Shown: positions 1 through 9,651, numbered from the stretch's first letter. The stretch is 43,773 bases of DNA from RGIG5612 sp964528825 (GCA_964528825.1 CAZGVB010000010.1:1-43773); one strand, 5' to 3'. Notes: generated from the sequence alone by a model not told the origin. Numbers and translations are program-made.

Positions 1-1
1 A

Positions 2-268
2 TATGTAGCAGAAAAGTATCTCGGCATCACTGTTGAGCATCGCCAGGTACGCTTCGACGAGCTTGAGGATTTTGCAGAATGCGGTCTTTGCGGAACAGCC
101 GCTGTCATCTCACCTGTCGGCAAGATCGTATCCAAAGACAAGACCATCACATTCCCTGCAGGCATGGAAGAGATGGGACCTGTTACCAAAAAACTGTATG
201 AGACCTTGACCGGCATACAGCAGGGCACTATCGAAGCTCCGGAAGGATGGATTCATAAGATTCTGTAA
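2..268 (+). CDS. ilvE: Branched-chain amino acid aminotransferase, C-terminal part (partial)
   Basis: The window opens inside this gene; the last 88 codons and a TAA are present. The product is a cytoplasmic PLP enzyme that interconverts branched-chain amino acids and their 2-oxo acids with glutamate/2-oxoglutarate. The visible stretch has the family's C-terminal signature CGTAAVISPVG, which contributes to the substrate and cofactor pocket, followed by a region with EEMGPVTKKLYETLTGIQ and the usual ending around EAPEGWIHKI. The spacing of these blocks matches the longer bacterial group of this family. Nothing can be said about the start or the PLP lysine, which lie outside. A 19-bp tandem repeat begins at the stop codon, and a clear terminator follows about 180 bases later. 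Confidence 0.9.
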   Translation, partial: YVAEKYLGITVEHRQVRFDELEDFAECGLCGTAAVISPVGKIVSKDKTITFPAGMEEMGPVTKKLYETLTGIQQGTIEAPEGWIHKIL

Positions 269-361
269 GATGTGTTTTCTCTTGCAAGATGTGGTTTCTC
301 TTGCAAGATGTGGTTTATCTTACAGGATGTGTTTTCTCTTACAGGATGTAGTTTCACTTGC
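267..361. repeat. Tandem repeat, five copies of a 19-bp unit
   Basis: Five consecutive units of the type AAGATGTGNTTTCTCTTGC lie directly on the ilvE stop codon, differing at one to four positions each. A partial sixth unit may follow. The array sits in the transcribed 3' region before the terminator. The function is unknown. It is too short and has no spacers, so it is not a CRISPR. Confidence 0.85.
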
Positions 362-446
362 AAGAGAAACCTCTTCTGTGGGAATGTCCCGATCCTTTTG
401 ATACACTCAAGGACTTTCAGATGCTTTATATTTGATCTATAAAGTG

Positions 447-485
447 GGAGCCTTTCCGCCATATGGCAGAAAGGCTCCATTTTTT
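447..485 (+). terminator. Rho-independent terminator of ilvE
   Basis: A 14-bp stem (447-460 with 465-478, one mismatch) with an ATAT loop is followed by a run of T at 480-485. Orientation and position fit the end of the ilvE transcript. Confidence 0.85.
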
Positions 486-538
486 CATAAGGATAACTAT
501 GCTCACATATTTGATACATATCATAGCTATCGGTCATG

Positions 539-580
539 ATACAGCCACTGCAAGGATCGTGGTCATATGCGTGGCTGTAT
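539..580 (-). terminator. Hairpin downstream of the first SLH gene, possible terminator
   Basis: ATACAGCCAC (539-548) and GTGGCTGTAT (571-580) form a 10-bp stem with a 22-base loop just past the stop codon at 609. There is no T run on the minus side, so it may be only a 3' stabilising hairpin. Confidence 0.35.
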
Positions 581-608
581 AAGGTTTATAAATCCAAGTT
601 ATAATTAC

Positions 609-3600
609 TTAATAATTGCTTACATATTCACCGTCCGGCACGATCTGCGTTCCGCTGATATTGGTAAGCTCGCTCTGCTGGCATATACTAACCTTCAATG
701 GCTTATCAGGAGTAGTCTTCCTTTCGTAATCTGTATTAAGCTCGATGACGATATAATTGCCTCTGTCAGTGCCGACTGCGCTGCTGTCGATCTCGGCCTT
801 ATCATTCAGATATATCTTTATGATCTTTACCTCTCCTGACTGCAGATTGGATGTAAGAGTGTCAACGGTCTCTACCTTGAAATCAGAAGCATCAAGTCCT
901 TCGTTGCTTCTGATCGCAAGTTCTTCTTTATATTCAACGAATATTGCGCTTACCTTTGATCCTTTTTCGCTGTCAACACTTGCAACAGTGATCTTACTTA
1001 TCATCTCGGATGCCGATTTTATCGATGTATCTATCCACATTGCAGGACGAACTCCGGCGTTCGGATTGGTAATGCCGCTTGCATCGCTGTCGCCGTGATA
1101 ATCGATAGTGCCGTCAACCTTTACGCAGGTCTGTACATTATCCGGTCCCATAGTACGCAGCGACCACCAGCCTGCACCTGAAGTTTTGTATTCACCGATA
1201 GCTGCATTGCTGTTTACAACATAATCGGCAGCTTCCTTTGCACTGAGTATGAAGATATTATCTTCAGTATCTGCTCCCCCGGCAATGCCATAAGACGGAT
1301 TGGCCTCAGTCTTATTCGTGACCTTGACTATCTTTGCTCTTACATTTGCCGGCAGCGTATCGTAGAATGTGCCATTCAGATACTCACGGAGCGTGCTGCT
1401 CTCCCATGTTGTATTAACCTTTGTGTCATTGAATGCTTTCTTTTCTATGATATATTTAGAAAGGAGCAGCTGCTTTGTACCTTCTGTTTCGAGGACATAC
1501 CAGTCATATCCGCCGACAGAGACTGTCTTATATTCTTTGAATTCGGATTCTTCATCGCCTGTATCCTCGGTTCGTGTTACTTCACCCGATTTGATGCCCT
1601 TAAGAAGATTTTCCGCTGTTTTTACATATTCCTCTGCAGCTCCCTTTGCAAATCCGCTCTTTTGACCCTCTACAGTCTTCGGAGCGTCATATGCTGACGC
1701 ATGCGGCATATACTTTTGATCTCCGTTTACAAAGCTGGATGTAATCGTATATTTGTAGGGTGATGCCTCCCACAGCTCCTTTTCCGTCTGAGCATTGATC
1801 TCAGGCTTAAGTCCGACAAATGCCACATCCTCGCCCATTGTAAGCGCATATACATCTACCGATATGTCGGCATCCTCTTTGCTGTTTTTCCATGTATATG
1901 CTGTCTCTGCAACGGTTATAGGAGCGGATTTATATTTATAATTGATATCTTCTGCGATGCTTATGGCATCCTTGCCCATCTGAGTTCCATAGGTCTTTAC
2001 ATACTCTATGCCTTTTGCAACGCTTTCAAATTGCGACTTATATGTGCCGTCCTGGCTCTTCTCAAAATAATTTGTTTCTCTTTGAGCGATCTGATCACCG
2101 AAGGCTCCTGCGATAAACATACATGGTGCACCGAATTCCTCTTCCATCATAAGACATGCAAGTCCCGTAAGATCCGATGAGATCTTTCTTGTATTGCTGC
2201 TCATTTCGGCATTGTCTATCGTCGTAGGCTTGACGCCATAGCTCATGATCATGCCTACTATGCCTTCCGCACCCTTAAAGCTTATGATCGTCATATCCTT
2301 ATTGGATATAATGCCTCTGCTCTCCTCTGCTGTGCCGTCACTTCCGATATGATATTGTCCGTCGGGATAAAGCTGATTCCTGTTCTTGTTTACATAGCTT
2401 TGTCCTCTTCCAATGCCCATCGTGACCGGCTGGATATCTGCTGCAGCCTCATTTATTGCCTCTTCTGCTGCCTTGATAACTGAATTTACATAAAGCTCTC
2501 TTTTTGTCTCATCAGAAGGCGCATGCGGTGTGGTTATCGTATGATTGGCATGGAACCATACATTTTTTTCGGATATGCCTGTCTTCTCTTTTATCATCTT
2601 CTTGATAGATGAAATAACATCCGACGGAACATTTACCAGCTCGCATTGTACTATGGCAGCAGCTTCTGTGTCATTTAACAGCATAATGCGAATATACGGG
2701 TCGGACTCCACCGACCCGTCAAATCCTTCAACAGGAAACATCGCACTGTTAAATACGATCTTTGCTTCTCCGGCTCCCGCAGTGAGAGCCGGTTCAATCT
2801 GTGAATATCTGTAAAGGAACAATACTATTGCATATCTGAGGCAATTTGCCTGTGGCCTGAATGTGCCGTCTGAATATCCGTATGTTATTCCGTTTTCAAC
2901 GCCCCATTTAATGGCATTTGCGGAATCTGTTCCCTCGGCATATGCCGCATCCTTAAATGATGCTGTGCCGCTTACAGCCGGTTTGCCGGCAAGTCTGTAC
3001 AGCATGATCATTGACTGCAATCTTGTTACAGGATCCGAAGGCCCAAACGAACCATCCGAATATCCCTTTACTATACCCTCAGATGCTGCCCATGCTATTG
3101 CCTTATATGCTGTACTGTCTTTTGCATCTGTTACGTCCGTGAAGGTCAAAGCCTTATCGGATGCCGGACATCCTGCCATTCTCCAAAGGAAGATGGCCAT
3201 TTCCTTACGTGTACAATTCTTATCAGGTCCGAAGTAGACATTGTCATATCCCTTCGTGATGTTATTATCTGCTGCCCAATATACCGCATTGTAATATGGC
3301 TGATAATCGTCCTCACCCTTTACGGTTGAACCATTAACATCATAATATCTTGTCTGCAAGGACCAGCTTTCTATAGCACCGTTGCTTCCTACTGCAGAGA
3401 TAGTTACCTTGCCATATCTGAGTGTCTTTACAAAGCCTGCGCCTGCATCAGCCTTGACGGTTGCGATGCTCTCATCGCTGCTTGTCCATGTGGCATTCTC
3501 TATCTTCGTGCGCAGCCTGAATGCTGACTTTGTAGGCATTTCGATAGTTGTAATGATATTCTTCTTCTCATCCGGTATATCATCTATCTTTTCAGCAGAT

Positions 3601-5993
3601 CCGGATGCAATCTCTGCCACAAATCCTCCGGTGCTATCTCCCCATGCCTTAGACAGCGCATATATCGCTGCCTCACGATCCCATGATGCGGAGCTGTTCT
3701 TGTTGCTTACCGACTTGGCATTATCTATGGCCTTCTTAAATGTATCTATGGCCTCCTGTGTTGCCCAAAGATTGGCCTTAAGTACGTCTGTTCCGTCCTC
3801 ACTTGCGGATACAGTCGATAACAATTCCTCTGCATTTTTTACAGCACATGAAAGGGCCTTCTTTGCATTTGATCCGTAGGAGAATCCTATAGGATATCCG
3901 TTAGGGGTAACCCACATGATCAGATCAACGCCGTCCTTATCCAGTCCCAGGCGCGTATATGCTGTATATCCCTGTGTAGGTCTTGAGTCATCTATAAGAT
4001 TGTATCTTGATACATTTGACTCGTAGCTTGACCAGTCGCCTATTGCATAGATACCCTTTGACACATTCTCTACAATGCCGACCTTCTTTCCGGCTTTTGT
4101 CATATGCCAGCACGAAGCTGCATCATCGTCATCAATTCCATACCAGAAGGTAACTACGTCACCGAATTCTATGCTTGTATCGAAGTTGCCTTCCGCAGAC
4201 GAAATACCCGTGATCTTGTTCGCATCATATCTGACCCTGTTTGTCTCCAGTGCAAAGTCGCCTCTGTCTATCTTGTCGACATTGCCGCCGTGATCTTCAA
4301 AATAGGTTATCTTCATAACCTCATATGACTCAAGATTGATAGCCGTACAAATATTTTGCTCATTCAGCGTCAATATCGTCCTGTGACCTCTTACGGTAGA
4401 TGTTGTCTCCGTCATCTCCATACGAGCAGTATCAAAGGAAAGTGTATTCGCACTTGTTGTCTTATGTACGTTATATCCCCAACCCGTCTCGGTCTTATAA
4501 AGGCTTTTCGTCAGATTGATCTCATAAACTTCAGTTTCGTCTTCATTCTTAGGGATCGCAATGCCGTTAATGCTTACTTTGCCCTCGTTGAGCAGAGCCT
4601 CTACGCCTTCCTTTGCTGTTCCGGCAGCAAAATATTTGTCATACACTGCATCCGTGATCTTTGTCGATCCGTCGTTGTCTATATAAAGCTTGCCGTCCTT
4701 AAGCTCCGGCTCATTTACATCATCATATCTTTTATCTTCTGTATATGTATCCTTTTCTGTGCCACTCTCGGAAGATCCCGACATGGTTCCGTTGCCGGTC
4801 TCAGCCGTAAATCCGCCTGTCTCATCTCCCCATGCCTTGGAAAGAGCATACATTGCCGAATCAAGCTCGATCTGAGTTGATGCATTTGCTACGGCTACCG
4901 CGTTTGCCGTATCTATGGCAGCACTAAATGTATCTATAGCACTCTGCGTTGCCCAAAGCTCATCAGATGCGATATCGCTGCCATCGACACTTGCGCTCAC
5001 GCTGCCCAGATATTCCTTGGCATTTTCTATTGCAGCCTTCAGATTGGCTCTTGATGCATCCTTATCTTTACCGAATGTAAATCCTATAGGATATCCGTTA
5101 GGAGTATTCCAAAGTGTGATCTCGGCATCTTCATCTTGCAGACCCAGCCTTGTATATGCCGTATAGCCCTGAGTAGGTCTGCTGCAATCGATCAGATTGT
5201 ATCTTGAAACATTTGATTCATTGCTCTGCCACTCTCCGACCTTATATACACCTTTAGACGGTGATTCGATCACGCCCGTGATCTGATCTGCAACGTCAAG
5301 ATGCCATGCACCTGTACCGCCCATCTCACTTGAGCCGTACCAATAATATGCTATCTTGCCTATATCCTCCGGATAGCTTGCATTAAAATTCTCGGTAGGA
5401 AAATGTACATCATTAACATCATATCTGACTCTGTTGGTCTCAAGAGCAAAGTCTCCTCTTGATATGACTCTGTCATGACCCCATTCCTCAATATTTGCTA
5501 TCCTTGTGACTTCAAAGGATTCTATATTGATAGCCTCTGCATATCCGCTCTCACCAAGATATAATGTAGTCCGGTGACCGCGTACTGTAGATGTGGTCTC
5601 AAACATCTCTATACGCGCAGTCTCGAAGGAAAGTGTGTTTGCACTTGTCGTCTTATGCACATTATATCCCCAGCCCGTATCGGTCTCATACAGACTTTTG
5701 GTCCAGTTTATCTGATACTCAACGCTTTCATCTTCTGTTGCGGGTATCTTTACTCCGTTTATATAGCATTTTCCCGCATCCAACAACGCTTCCACACCTT
5801 CTGCAGCTGTTGTTTCTCCTTCAAAATACTTGTCATACTTGGTGTCCGTGATCTTTGTCGATCCGTCATTGTCAAAAACCTGCGTACTTGTGCCCGCGAC
5901 CGCAACTTCTGCAAATACATTTGCGGCAGATGCAGGTATCAGCATGCATAGTGACAATGCCACCGCGATGACCTTCTTCAACATTCCTTTCAT
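609..5993 (-). CDS. Exported SLH-domain protein with ceramidase-like and DUF6273 domains
   Basis: This encodes about 1794 residues. The ATG at 5993 is chosen because GGGAGG precedes it at good spacing and MKGMLKKVIAVALSLCMLIP begins a clean signal peptide; an earlier in-frame ATG at 6044 lacks this. Visible order: two copies of a module of about 360 residues (near 30-400 and 438-794) that I do not recognise; an Ig-like Big_2 type domain (about 805-878); three SLH repeats (about 885-1066); a region like neutral ceramidase (about 1070-1410, with NVWFHANHTITTPHAP and FIAGAFGDQ); a DUF6273-type domain (about 1505-1656); and a final domain resembling the Ig-like N-terminus of esterases. SLH domains bind pyruvylated wall polymer, so it is probably displayed on the surface. 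The usual HPT zinc-ligand motif of ceramidases seems to read VKPTT, so activity is doubtful. It is monocistronic. Confidence 0.8.
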   Translation of the reverse strand: MKGMLKKVIAVALSLCMLIPASAANVFAEVAVAGTSTQVFDNDGSTKITDTKYDKYFEGETTAAEGVEALLDAGKCYINGVKIPATEDESVEYQINWTKSLYETDTGWGYNVHKTTSANTLSFETARIEMFETTSTVRGHRTTLYLGESGYAEAINIESFEVTRIANIEEWGHDRVISRGDFALETNRVRYDVNDVHFPTENFNASYPEDIGKIAYYWYGSSEMGGTGAWHLDVADQITGVIESPSKGVYKVGEWQSNESNVSRYNLIDCSRPTQGYTAYTRLGLQDEDAEITLWNTPNGYPIGFTFGKDKDASRANLKAAIENAKEYLGSVSASVDGSDIASDELWATQSAIDTFSAAIDTANAVAVANASTQIELDSAMYALSKAWGDETGGFTAETGNGTMSGSSESGTEKDTYTEDKRYDDVNEPELKDGKLYIDNDGSTKITDAVYDKYFAAGTAKEGVEALLNEGKVSINGIAIPKNEDETEVYEINLTKSLYKTETGWGYNVHKTTSANTLSFDTARMEMTETTSTVRGHRTILTLNEQNICTAINLESYEVMKITYFEDHGGNVDKIDRGDFALETNRVRYDANKITGISSAEGNFDTSIEFGDVVTFWYGIDDDDAASCWHMTKAGKKVGIVENVSKGIYAIGDWSSYESNVSRYNLIDDSRPTQGYTAYTRLGLDKDGVDLIMWVTPNGYPIGFSYGSNAKKALSCAVKNAEELLSTVSASEDGTDVLKANLWATQEAIDTFKKAIDNAKSVSNKNSSASWDREAAIYALSKAWGDSTGGFVAEIASGSAEKIDDIPDEKKNIITTIEMPTKSAFRLRTKIENATWTSSDESIATVKADAGAGFVKTLRYGKVTISAVGSNGAIESWSLQTRYYDVNGSTVKGEDDYQPYYNAVYWAADNNITKGYDNVYFGPDKNCTRKEMAIFLWRMAGCPASDKALTFTDVTDAKDSTAYKAIAWAASEGIVKGYSDGSFGPSDPVTRLQSMIMLYRLAGKPAVSGTASFKDAAYAEGTDSANAIKWGVENGITYGYSDGTFRPQANCLRYAIVLFLYRYSQIEPALTAGAGEAKIVFNSAMFPVEGFDGSVESDPYIRIMLLNDTEAAAIVQCELVNVPSDVISSIKKMIKEKTGISEKNVWFHANHTITTPHAPSDETKRELYVNSVIKAAEEAINEAAADIQPVTMGIGRGQSYVNKNRNQLYPDGQYHIGSDGTAEESRGIISNKDMTIISFKGAEGIVGMIMSYGVKPTTIDNAEMSSNTRKISSDLTGLACLMMEEEFGAPCMFIAGAFGDQIAQRETNYFEKSQDGTYKSQFESVAKGIEYVKTYGTQMGKDAISIAEDINYKYKSAPITVAETAYTWKNSKEDADISVDVYALTMGEDVAFVGLKPEINAQTEKELWEASPYKYTITSSFVNGDQKYMPHASAYDAPKTVEGQKSGFAKGAAEEYVKTAENLLKGIKSGEVTRTEDTGDEESEFKEYKTVSVGGYDWYVLETEGTKQLLLSKYIIEKKAFNDTKVNTTWESSTLREYLNGTFYDTLPANVRAKIVKVTNKTEANPSYGIAGGADTEDNIFILSAKEAADYVVNSNAAIGEYKTSGAGWWSLRTMGPDNVQTCVKVDGTIDYHGDSDASGITNPNAGVRPAMWIDTSIKSASEMISKITVASVDSEKGSKVSAIFVEYKEELAIRSNEGLDASDFKVETVDTLTSNLQSGEVKIIKIYLNDKAEIDSSAVGTDRGNYIVIELNTDYERKTTPDKPLKVSICQQSELTNISGTQIVPDGEYVSNY

Positions 5994-6092
5994 TTTTTCC
6001 TCCCTCTTTCGTCTGATATCCCGAGATGCCGCCTTTTGATACATTCACCTGCTTTATCTGCAGTCTTATCTGCCGGGGTATCTTCCAAAATT

Positions 6093-6115
6093 CCACCCTG
6101 CAATGCAATGGGTGG
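6093..6115 (-). promoter_or_regulatory. Leader hairpin of the first SLH gene
   Basis: CCACCC and GGGTGG form a 6-bp stem with an 11-base loop about 100 bases upstream of the start codon at 5993. It does not share the core motif of the other two leaders (14030-14147, 29454-29570). The rest of 5994-6270 shows no clear promoter or terminator to me. Confidence 0.3.
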
Positions 6116-6270
6116 CATCCTTTAGTTAGGACGCATTTTGTCATATCTGCACTCTAATGTAAATATCTTTTGTGCTTTTTTGTGAATTATGTTTAACTTG
6201 GATAAAGTTTTTTGTTGCTTTTTTAATATTTCCGGAGCACCTTTTGTGCTTTTTATACTGTGCTATAGTG

Positions 6271-6322
6271 TTTCAGCCCGCATCGCACGTGTGATGATAT
6301 GCTGCAAAAACGATAGCGAGGC
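6271..6322. repeat. Intergenic repeat, copy 1 (half element)
   Basis: This stretch matches the reverse complement of 14321-14368 at most positions. Shared blocks are TTTCAGCC, CATCGC, GTGTGATGATATGCTGCAA and ACGATAGCGAGG. It corresponds to one half of the full element at 14221-14368. Confidence 0.75.
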
Positions 6323-6380
6323 TTTCGTAGGGACGAGCACACTGGCAGTGACCAAAAATCATAGATCTTGATCAAAATGA

Positions 6381-6409
6381 TTGCATACAAAGCAAAAGAA
6401 AAGTAAAAT
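6381..6409 (+). promoter_or_regulatory. Promoter of prfC
   Basis: TTGCAT, a 17-base spacer, and TAAAAT give a sigma-70 type promoter. The start codon at 6445 lies about 30 bases past the expected transcription start. Confidence 0.65.
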
Positions 6410-6444
6410 ATTATGGTTAGACTTTTATCGGAGAAGAGATATTC

Positions 6445-8037
6445 ATGAACAAGCTTAAAGATGAGATCACAAAAAGAAGGACGTTTGCCATTATTTCACA
6501 CCCGGATGCGGGCAAGACTACGCTGACTGAAAAATTTCTGCTGTACGGCGGAGCCATCAATCTTGCGGGCTCCGTAAAGGGCAAGGCTACAGCCAGGCAT
6601 GCCGTCTCCGACTGGATGGAAATAGAAAAGCAAAGAGGTATCTCGGTCACCTCCTCCGTATTGCAATTTGATTATGACGGATATTGCATAAATATTCTTG
6701 ATACTCCCGGACATCAGGATTTCTCCGAGGATACATATCGTACTCTCATGGCTGCAGACTCCGCGGTCATGGTAATAGATGCGAGCAAGGGTGTCGAGGC
6801 TCAGACCAGAAAGCTCTTCAAGGTCTGTGTCATGAGACATATCCCGATATTTACATTCATCAACAAGATGGACCGCGAGGCCAAGGATTCCTTCGAGCTT
6901 CTCGACGATATAGAGACAGAGCTCGGCATAGCCACATATCCCATGAACTGGCCTATCGGATCGGGCAAGGAATTCAAGGGCGTATATGACCGCACAGCAA
7001 GGGAGGTCCTTACATTTAGAGACACCATGAGCGGCACAAAGGAAGGAACAGAGAAAAATATATCAATAGACGATCCCGCGCTCATAGACGAGATCGGCAA
7101 TGATAAATACGAGACACTTGCAGGCGAACTGGAACTGCTTGACGGTGCAGGCGCCGCATTTGATATGGAACTTGTAACAAAGGGTGAACTCTCTCCCGTA
7201 TTTTTCGGTTCCGCTCTTACCAACTTCGGCGTGGAGCCATTCCTTAAGGCATTCCTTAAGATGACATATGCTCCGAGAGGGCGCATGTCCGATATTGGTA
7301 TTATCGACCCACTCAGCGAAGACTTTTCTGCCTTCATATTTAAGATTCAGGCAAATATGAACAAGAATCACAGAGACCGCATCGCATTTGCCCGCATATG
7401 CTCAGGCAAATATACAAATGGCATGGAGGTATTCCATGTGCAAGGCGGCAAATCTCTCAAGCTGTCCCAATCCACTCAAATGATGGCAGATGAGCGAAAG
7501 ATGGTAGAGGAGGCATATGCCGGGGATATTATAGGCCTGTTTGATCCCGGCATCTATTCCATAGGCGACACCCTTACGACCTCCAAGACTCATTATGCGT
7601 ATGAAGGAATGCCGACATTCGCACCTGAGCATTTCGCAAGATGCCGTCTGGAAGACTCCATGAAACGCAAGCAATTCGTCAAAGGAGTCACTCAGATAGC
7701 GCAGGAAGGTGCTATTCAGATATTTCAGGAATTCAAGGGCGGCATGGAAGAGATCATTGTGGGAGTCGTAGGCGTACTCCAATTCGATGTCATGAAATTC
7801 CGCATGAAAAGCGAATATAATGTGGATGTGATACTCGAAAATCTTCCGTATGAGCACATCAGATGGATCGCGAACAAGGATGAGATCGATGTGGCAGCCA
7901 TAAACGGCACTACGGATATGAAGCGCATCATAGATATGAAGGGCAATCCTTTGCTCCTCTTTATAAACAGCTGGAGCATAGGCATGACACTGGAGAGAAA
8001 TCCGTCATTAAAGCTCGAAGAGTTTCGTAAGAATTAA
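6445..8037 (+). CDS. prfC: Peptide chain release factor 3
   Basis: A 530-residue translational GTPase, the normal length for RF3. It recycles RF1 and RF2 from the ribosome after peptide release. The G domain is complete: P-loop SHPDAGKTTL near residue 20, the switch II DTPGHQDF near 90, and NKMDRE near 145. The IEKQRGISVTSS block is typical of RF3. Domain II and the C-terminal domain with QFDVMKFRM are present. GGAG precedes the ATG at a suitable distance. The gene stands alone between its own promoter and a strong terminator, and it runs opposite to the flanking SLH and epimerase genes. No oddities were seen. Confidence 0.95.
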   Translation: MNKLKDEITKRRTFAIISHPDAGKTTLTEKFLLYGGAINLAGSVKGKATARHAVSDWMEIEKQRGISVTSSVLQFDYDGYCINILDTPGHQDFSEDTYRTLMAADSAVMVIDASKGVEAQTRKLFKVCVMRHIPIFTFINKMDREAKDSFELLDDIETELGIATYPMNWPIGSGKEFKGVYDRTAREVLTFRDTMSGTKEGTEKNISIDDPALIDEIGNDKYETLAGELELLDGAGAAFDMELVTKGELSPVFFGSALTNFGVEPFLKAFLKMTYAPRGRMSDIGIIDPLSEDFSAFIFKIQANMNKNHRDRIAFARICSGKYTNGMEVFHVQGGKSLKLSQSTQMMADERKMVEEAYAGDIIGLFDPGIYSIGDTLTTSKTHYAYEGMPTFAPEHFARCRLEDSMKRKQFVKGVTQIAQEGAIQIFQEFKGGMEEIIVGVVGVLQFDVMKFRMKSEYNVDVILENLPYEHIRWIANKDEIDVAAINGTTDMKRIIDMKGNPLLLFINSWSIGMTLERNPSLKLEEFRKN

Positions 8038-8074
8038 TCATATGCTGTGATGATCATATGTCGTGACAAGATTT

Positions 8075-8102
8075 GACCGCACCCTTTCGGGTGCGGTCTT
8101 TT
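8075..8102 (+). terminator. Rho-independent terminator of prfC
   Basis: A perfect 10-bp stem (GACCGCACCC, 8075-8084, with 8089-8098) and a TTTC loop are followed by TTTT. Confidence 0.85.
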
Positions 8103-8175
8103 ACTCTTTATACGGATACCTGTCTCTCCCGGTCTCAGGCCTTTGCTCCAAACGTCTGCCTCCGATCATTTTCTT

Positions 8176-8231
8176 CGATTATCTCCCTACGATTATCTTT
8201 CTCCGATTATCTTTCTCCGACTACCTGTCTT
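8176..8231. repeat. Tandem repeat, four copies of a 14-bp unit
   Basis: Four units of the type CGATTATCTTTCTC; the middle two are nearly identical and the outer two diverged. The array overlaps the stop codon (8207-8209) and the last codons of the epimerase gene, so changes in copy number would change the protein's C-terminus. Confidence 0.8.
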
Positions 8232-9313
8232 TTAAAGCCTTCTTTCAGCCCGGTCTCTGCCCTCCAGCCGAGGCTCTTTAACTTTGATGTATCCAGGTTC
8301 ATATATAATGTATCAAGATATCCGCGGTCATTTTTGTCGTCGATATCATATTCGACATTTATCCCGCCTATGCTCGCAACGAGCTGTGCCATATCCTTTA
8401 CCGAACAATATGTATCCTCATTTGCGGCATTATATATCTCGCCCGCCTCGCCTTTTATGAGTACTGTCAATATGGCAGTTACGGCGTCGGCTATATAGAT
8501 ATATGATCTCTCGGTCTCACCCGTTGATCTGAGTATTATATTCTCACCTTTTGCGGCACACCCTGCGATATAATCGCAAAATCTCATATCGCCATCGTTA
8601 ACTCCAAGACCGAATACCTGGGAGAGGCGAAGCGTCATGACGGGCAGATCGTATTTTTTCGCATAGGAGAGGCATAGATTTTCGCACATCAATTTGCTTA
8701 TGGGATAGCAGCTTCTAAGCTTTGACGGATCCAAGCTGCAAGTATCCGACTCCTTGACCTTATGTCCCTTTTGCGGATATCCGTATACCTCCATACTGGA
8801 AAGATATGCCATGCCCTTTATACCAATTTTCTTCGCAAGCTCTAATATATTTTTTGTTCCGAGATAATTTATATCTATCGTACCCACAGGGTCGGATAAA
8901 AAATCACGGCTCGCCGTCTTGCCTGCTGTATGTATGATATAGCCGGTGCGGCAGATATCCCATGCACCTTGATCTACGATTTTCTTTGTCAGATCCGCAT
9001 CCGTCACATCCGCACATATCAACTCAAGATTGCCGCTGTATTCGCAAAGCTCATTTGCAAATATTCCTCTTGCCCTCTCTTCATTTCGCACAAGAGCTGT
9101 AACATGAGCAGGATCTGCCGAATATTTTCCGTAATGCAATAAAGCCTTGACAAGCGTACTTCCTATCAAGCCGCCCGCTCCGGTTATAAGTATATTTGCG
9201 CCGTCAAAGCAGTGCATAATGTCCCCATAGCTTTTACATAAGGACTCCGCTATTTTCCCGCCGAGATCGGCTTTTTCTCTTTTTTTATCAGAATCTGCCA
9301 TATGTTTTTTCAT
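8207..9313 (-). CDS. NAD-dependent sugar epimerase/dehydratase family protein
   Basis: About 368 residues of an extended short-chain dehydrogenase, the family that acts on nucleotide sugars. The Rossmann motif GAGGLIG lies near residue 49. The catalytic pattern is visible as the SSMEVYG block and YPISK, the Tyr-x3-Lys pair. LRLSQVFG and YIYIADAVTAI are typical for UDP-glucose 4-epimerase or dTDP-glucose dehydratase relatives. The start is uncertain: ATG at 9313 is used, but a TTG directly before it and an ATG at 9302 are possible and no good ribosome binding site is visible. It is divergent from a pyruvyl transferase gene, so a role in making an activated sugar for a wall polymer is plausible but inferred. 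The exact substrate cannot be read. Confidence 0.8.
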   Translation of the reverse strand: MKKHMADSDKKREKADLGGKIAESLCKSYGDIMHCFDGANILITGAGGLIGSTLVKALLHYGKYSADPAHVTALVRNEERARGIFANELCEYSGNLELICADVTDADLTKKIVDQGAWDICRTGYIIHTAGKTASRDFLSDPVGTIDINYLGTKNILELAKKIGIKGMAYLSSMEVYGYPQKGHKVKESDTCSLDPSKLRSCYPISKLMCENLCLSYAKKYDLPVMTLRLSQVFGLGVNDGDMRFCDYIAGCAAKGENIILRSTGETERSYIYIADAVTAILTVLIKGEAGEIYNAANEDTYCSVKDMAQLVASIGGINVEYDIDDKNDRGYLDTLYMNLDTSKLKSLGWRAETGLKEGFKRQVVGER

Positions 9314-9550
9314 CAAAGTCTGTTATATATTTTCATCGATCTATCAAGTATTTATAAAATATTCTCTCAGAGTAAAATTATATTTAGCATCGCACATGCA
9401 AGCTATGCCGCTGCGTGCCTTCTGCAACATACTCACACGCGCGGTATAAGGATTGTCCGGATAAAAGACTTGCCGGCAATTACTCTGCGGTAATGTCATA
9501 CATACCTTGTTATTTTACAATCATACAAAGCCTTTTACAATGCGCTGCCG

Positions 9551-9579
9551 TTGAAAAACAGTCCTTTTTGTGGTCTAAT
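9551..9579 (+). promoter_or_regulatory. Probable promoter of the pyruvyl transferase gene
   Basis: TTGAAA, a 17-base spacer and TCTAAT lie 73 bases before the ATG at 9652. In the rest of the 9314-9651 gap I see only a degenerate stretch (about 9379-9455) that weakly resembles the intergenic repeat at 14221. Confidence 0.45.
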
Positions 9580-9651
9580 ATCGTAGATAAAATAATAATT
9601 GGCAGCCGGCCTTACTCAAGGCAGTGCCTCATGTTTTTGAAAGGTAATATT

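Noticed and set aside
267..361. Possible CRISPR array
   Set aside because: Units are contiguous without spacers and only 19 bases long; no cas gene is near.
253..537. Minus-strand frame of 94 codons after ilvE
   Set aside because: It is built from the 19-bp repeats and the terminator and has no ribosome binding site or known motif.
5872..6144. Small minus-strand gene upstream of the first SLH protein
   Set aside because: It overlaps the leader and the signal peptide coding region in another frame and has no ribosome binding site or hydrophobic pattern.
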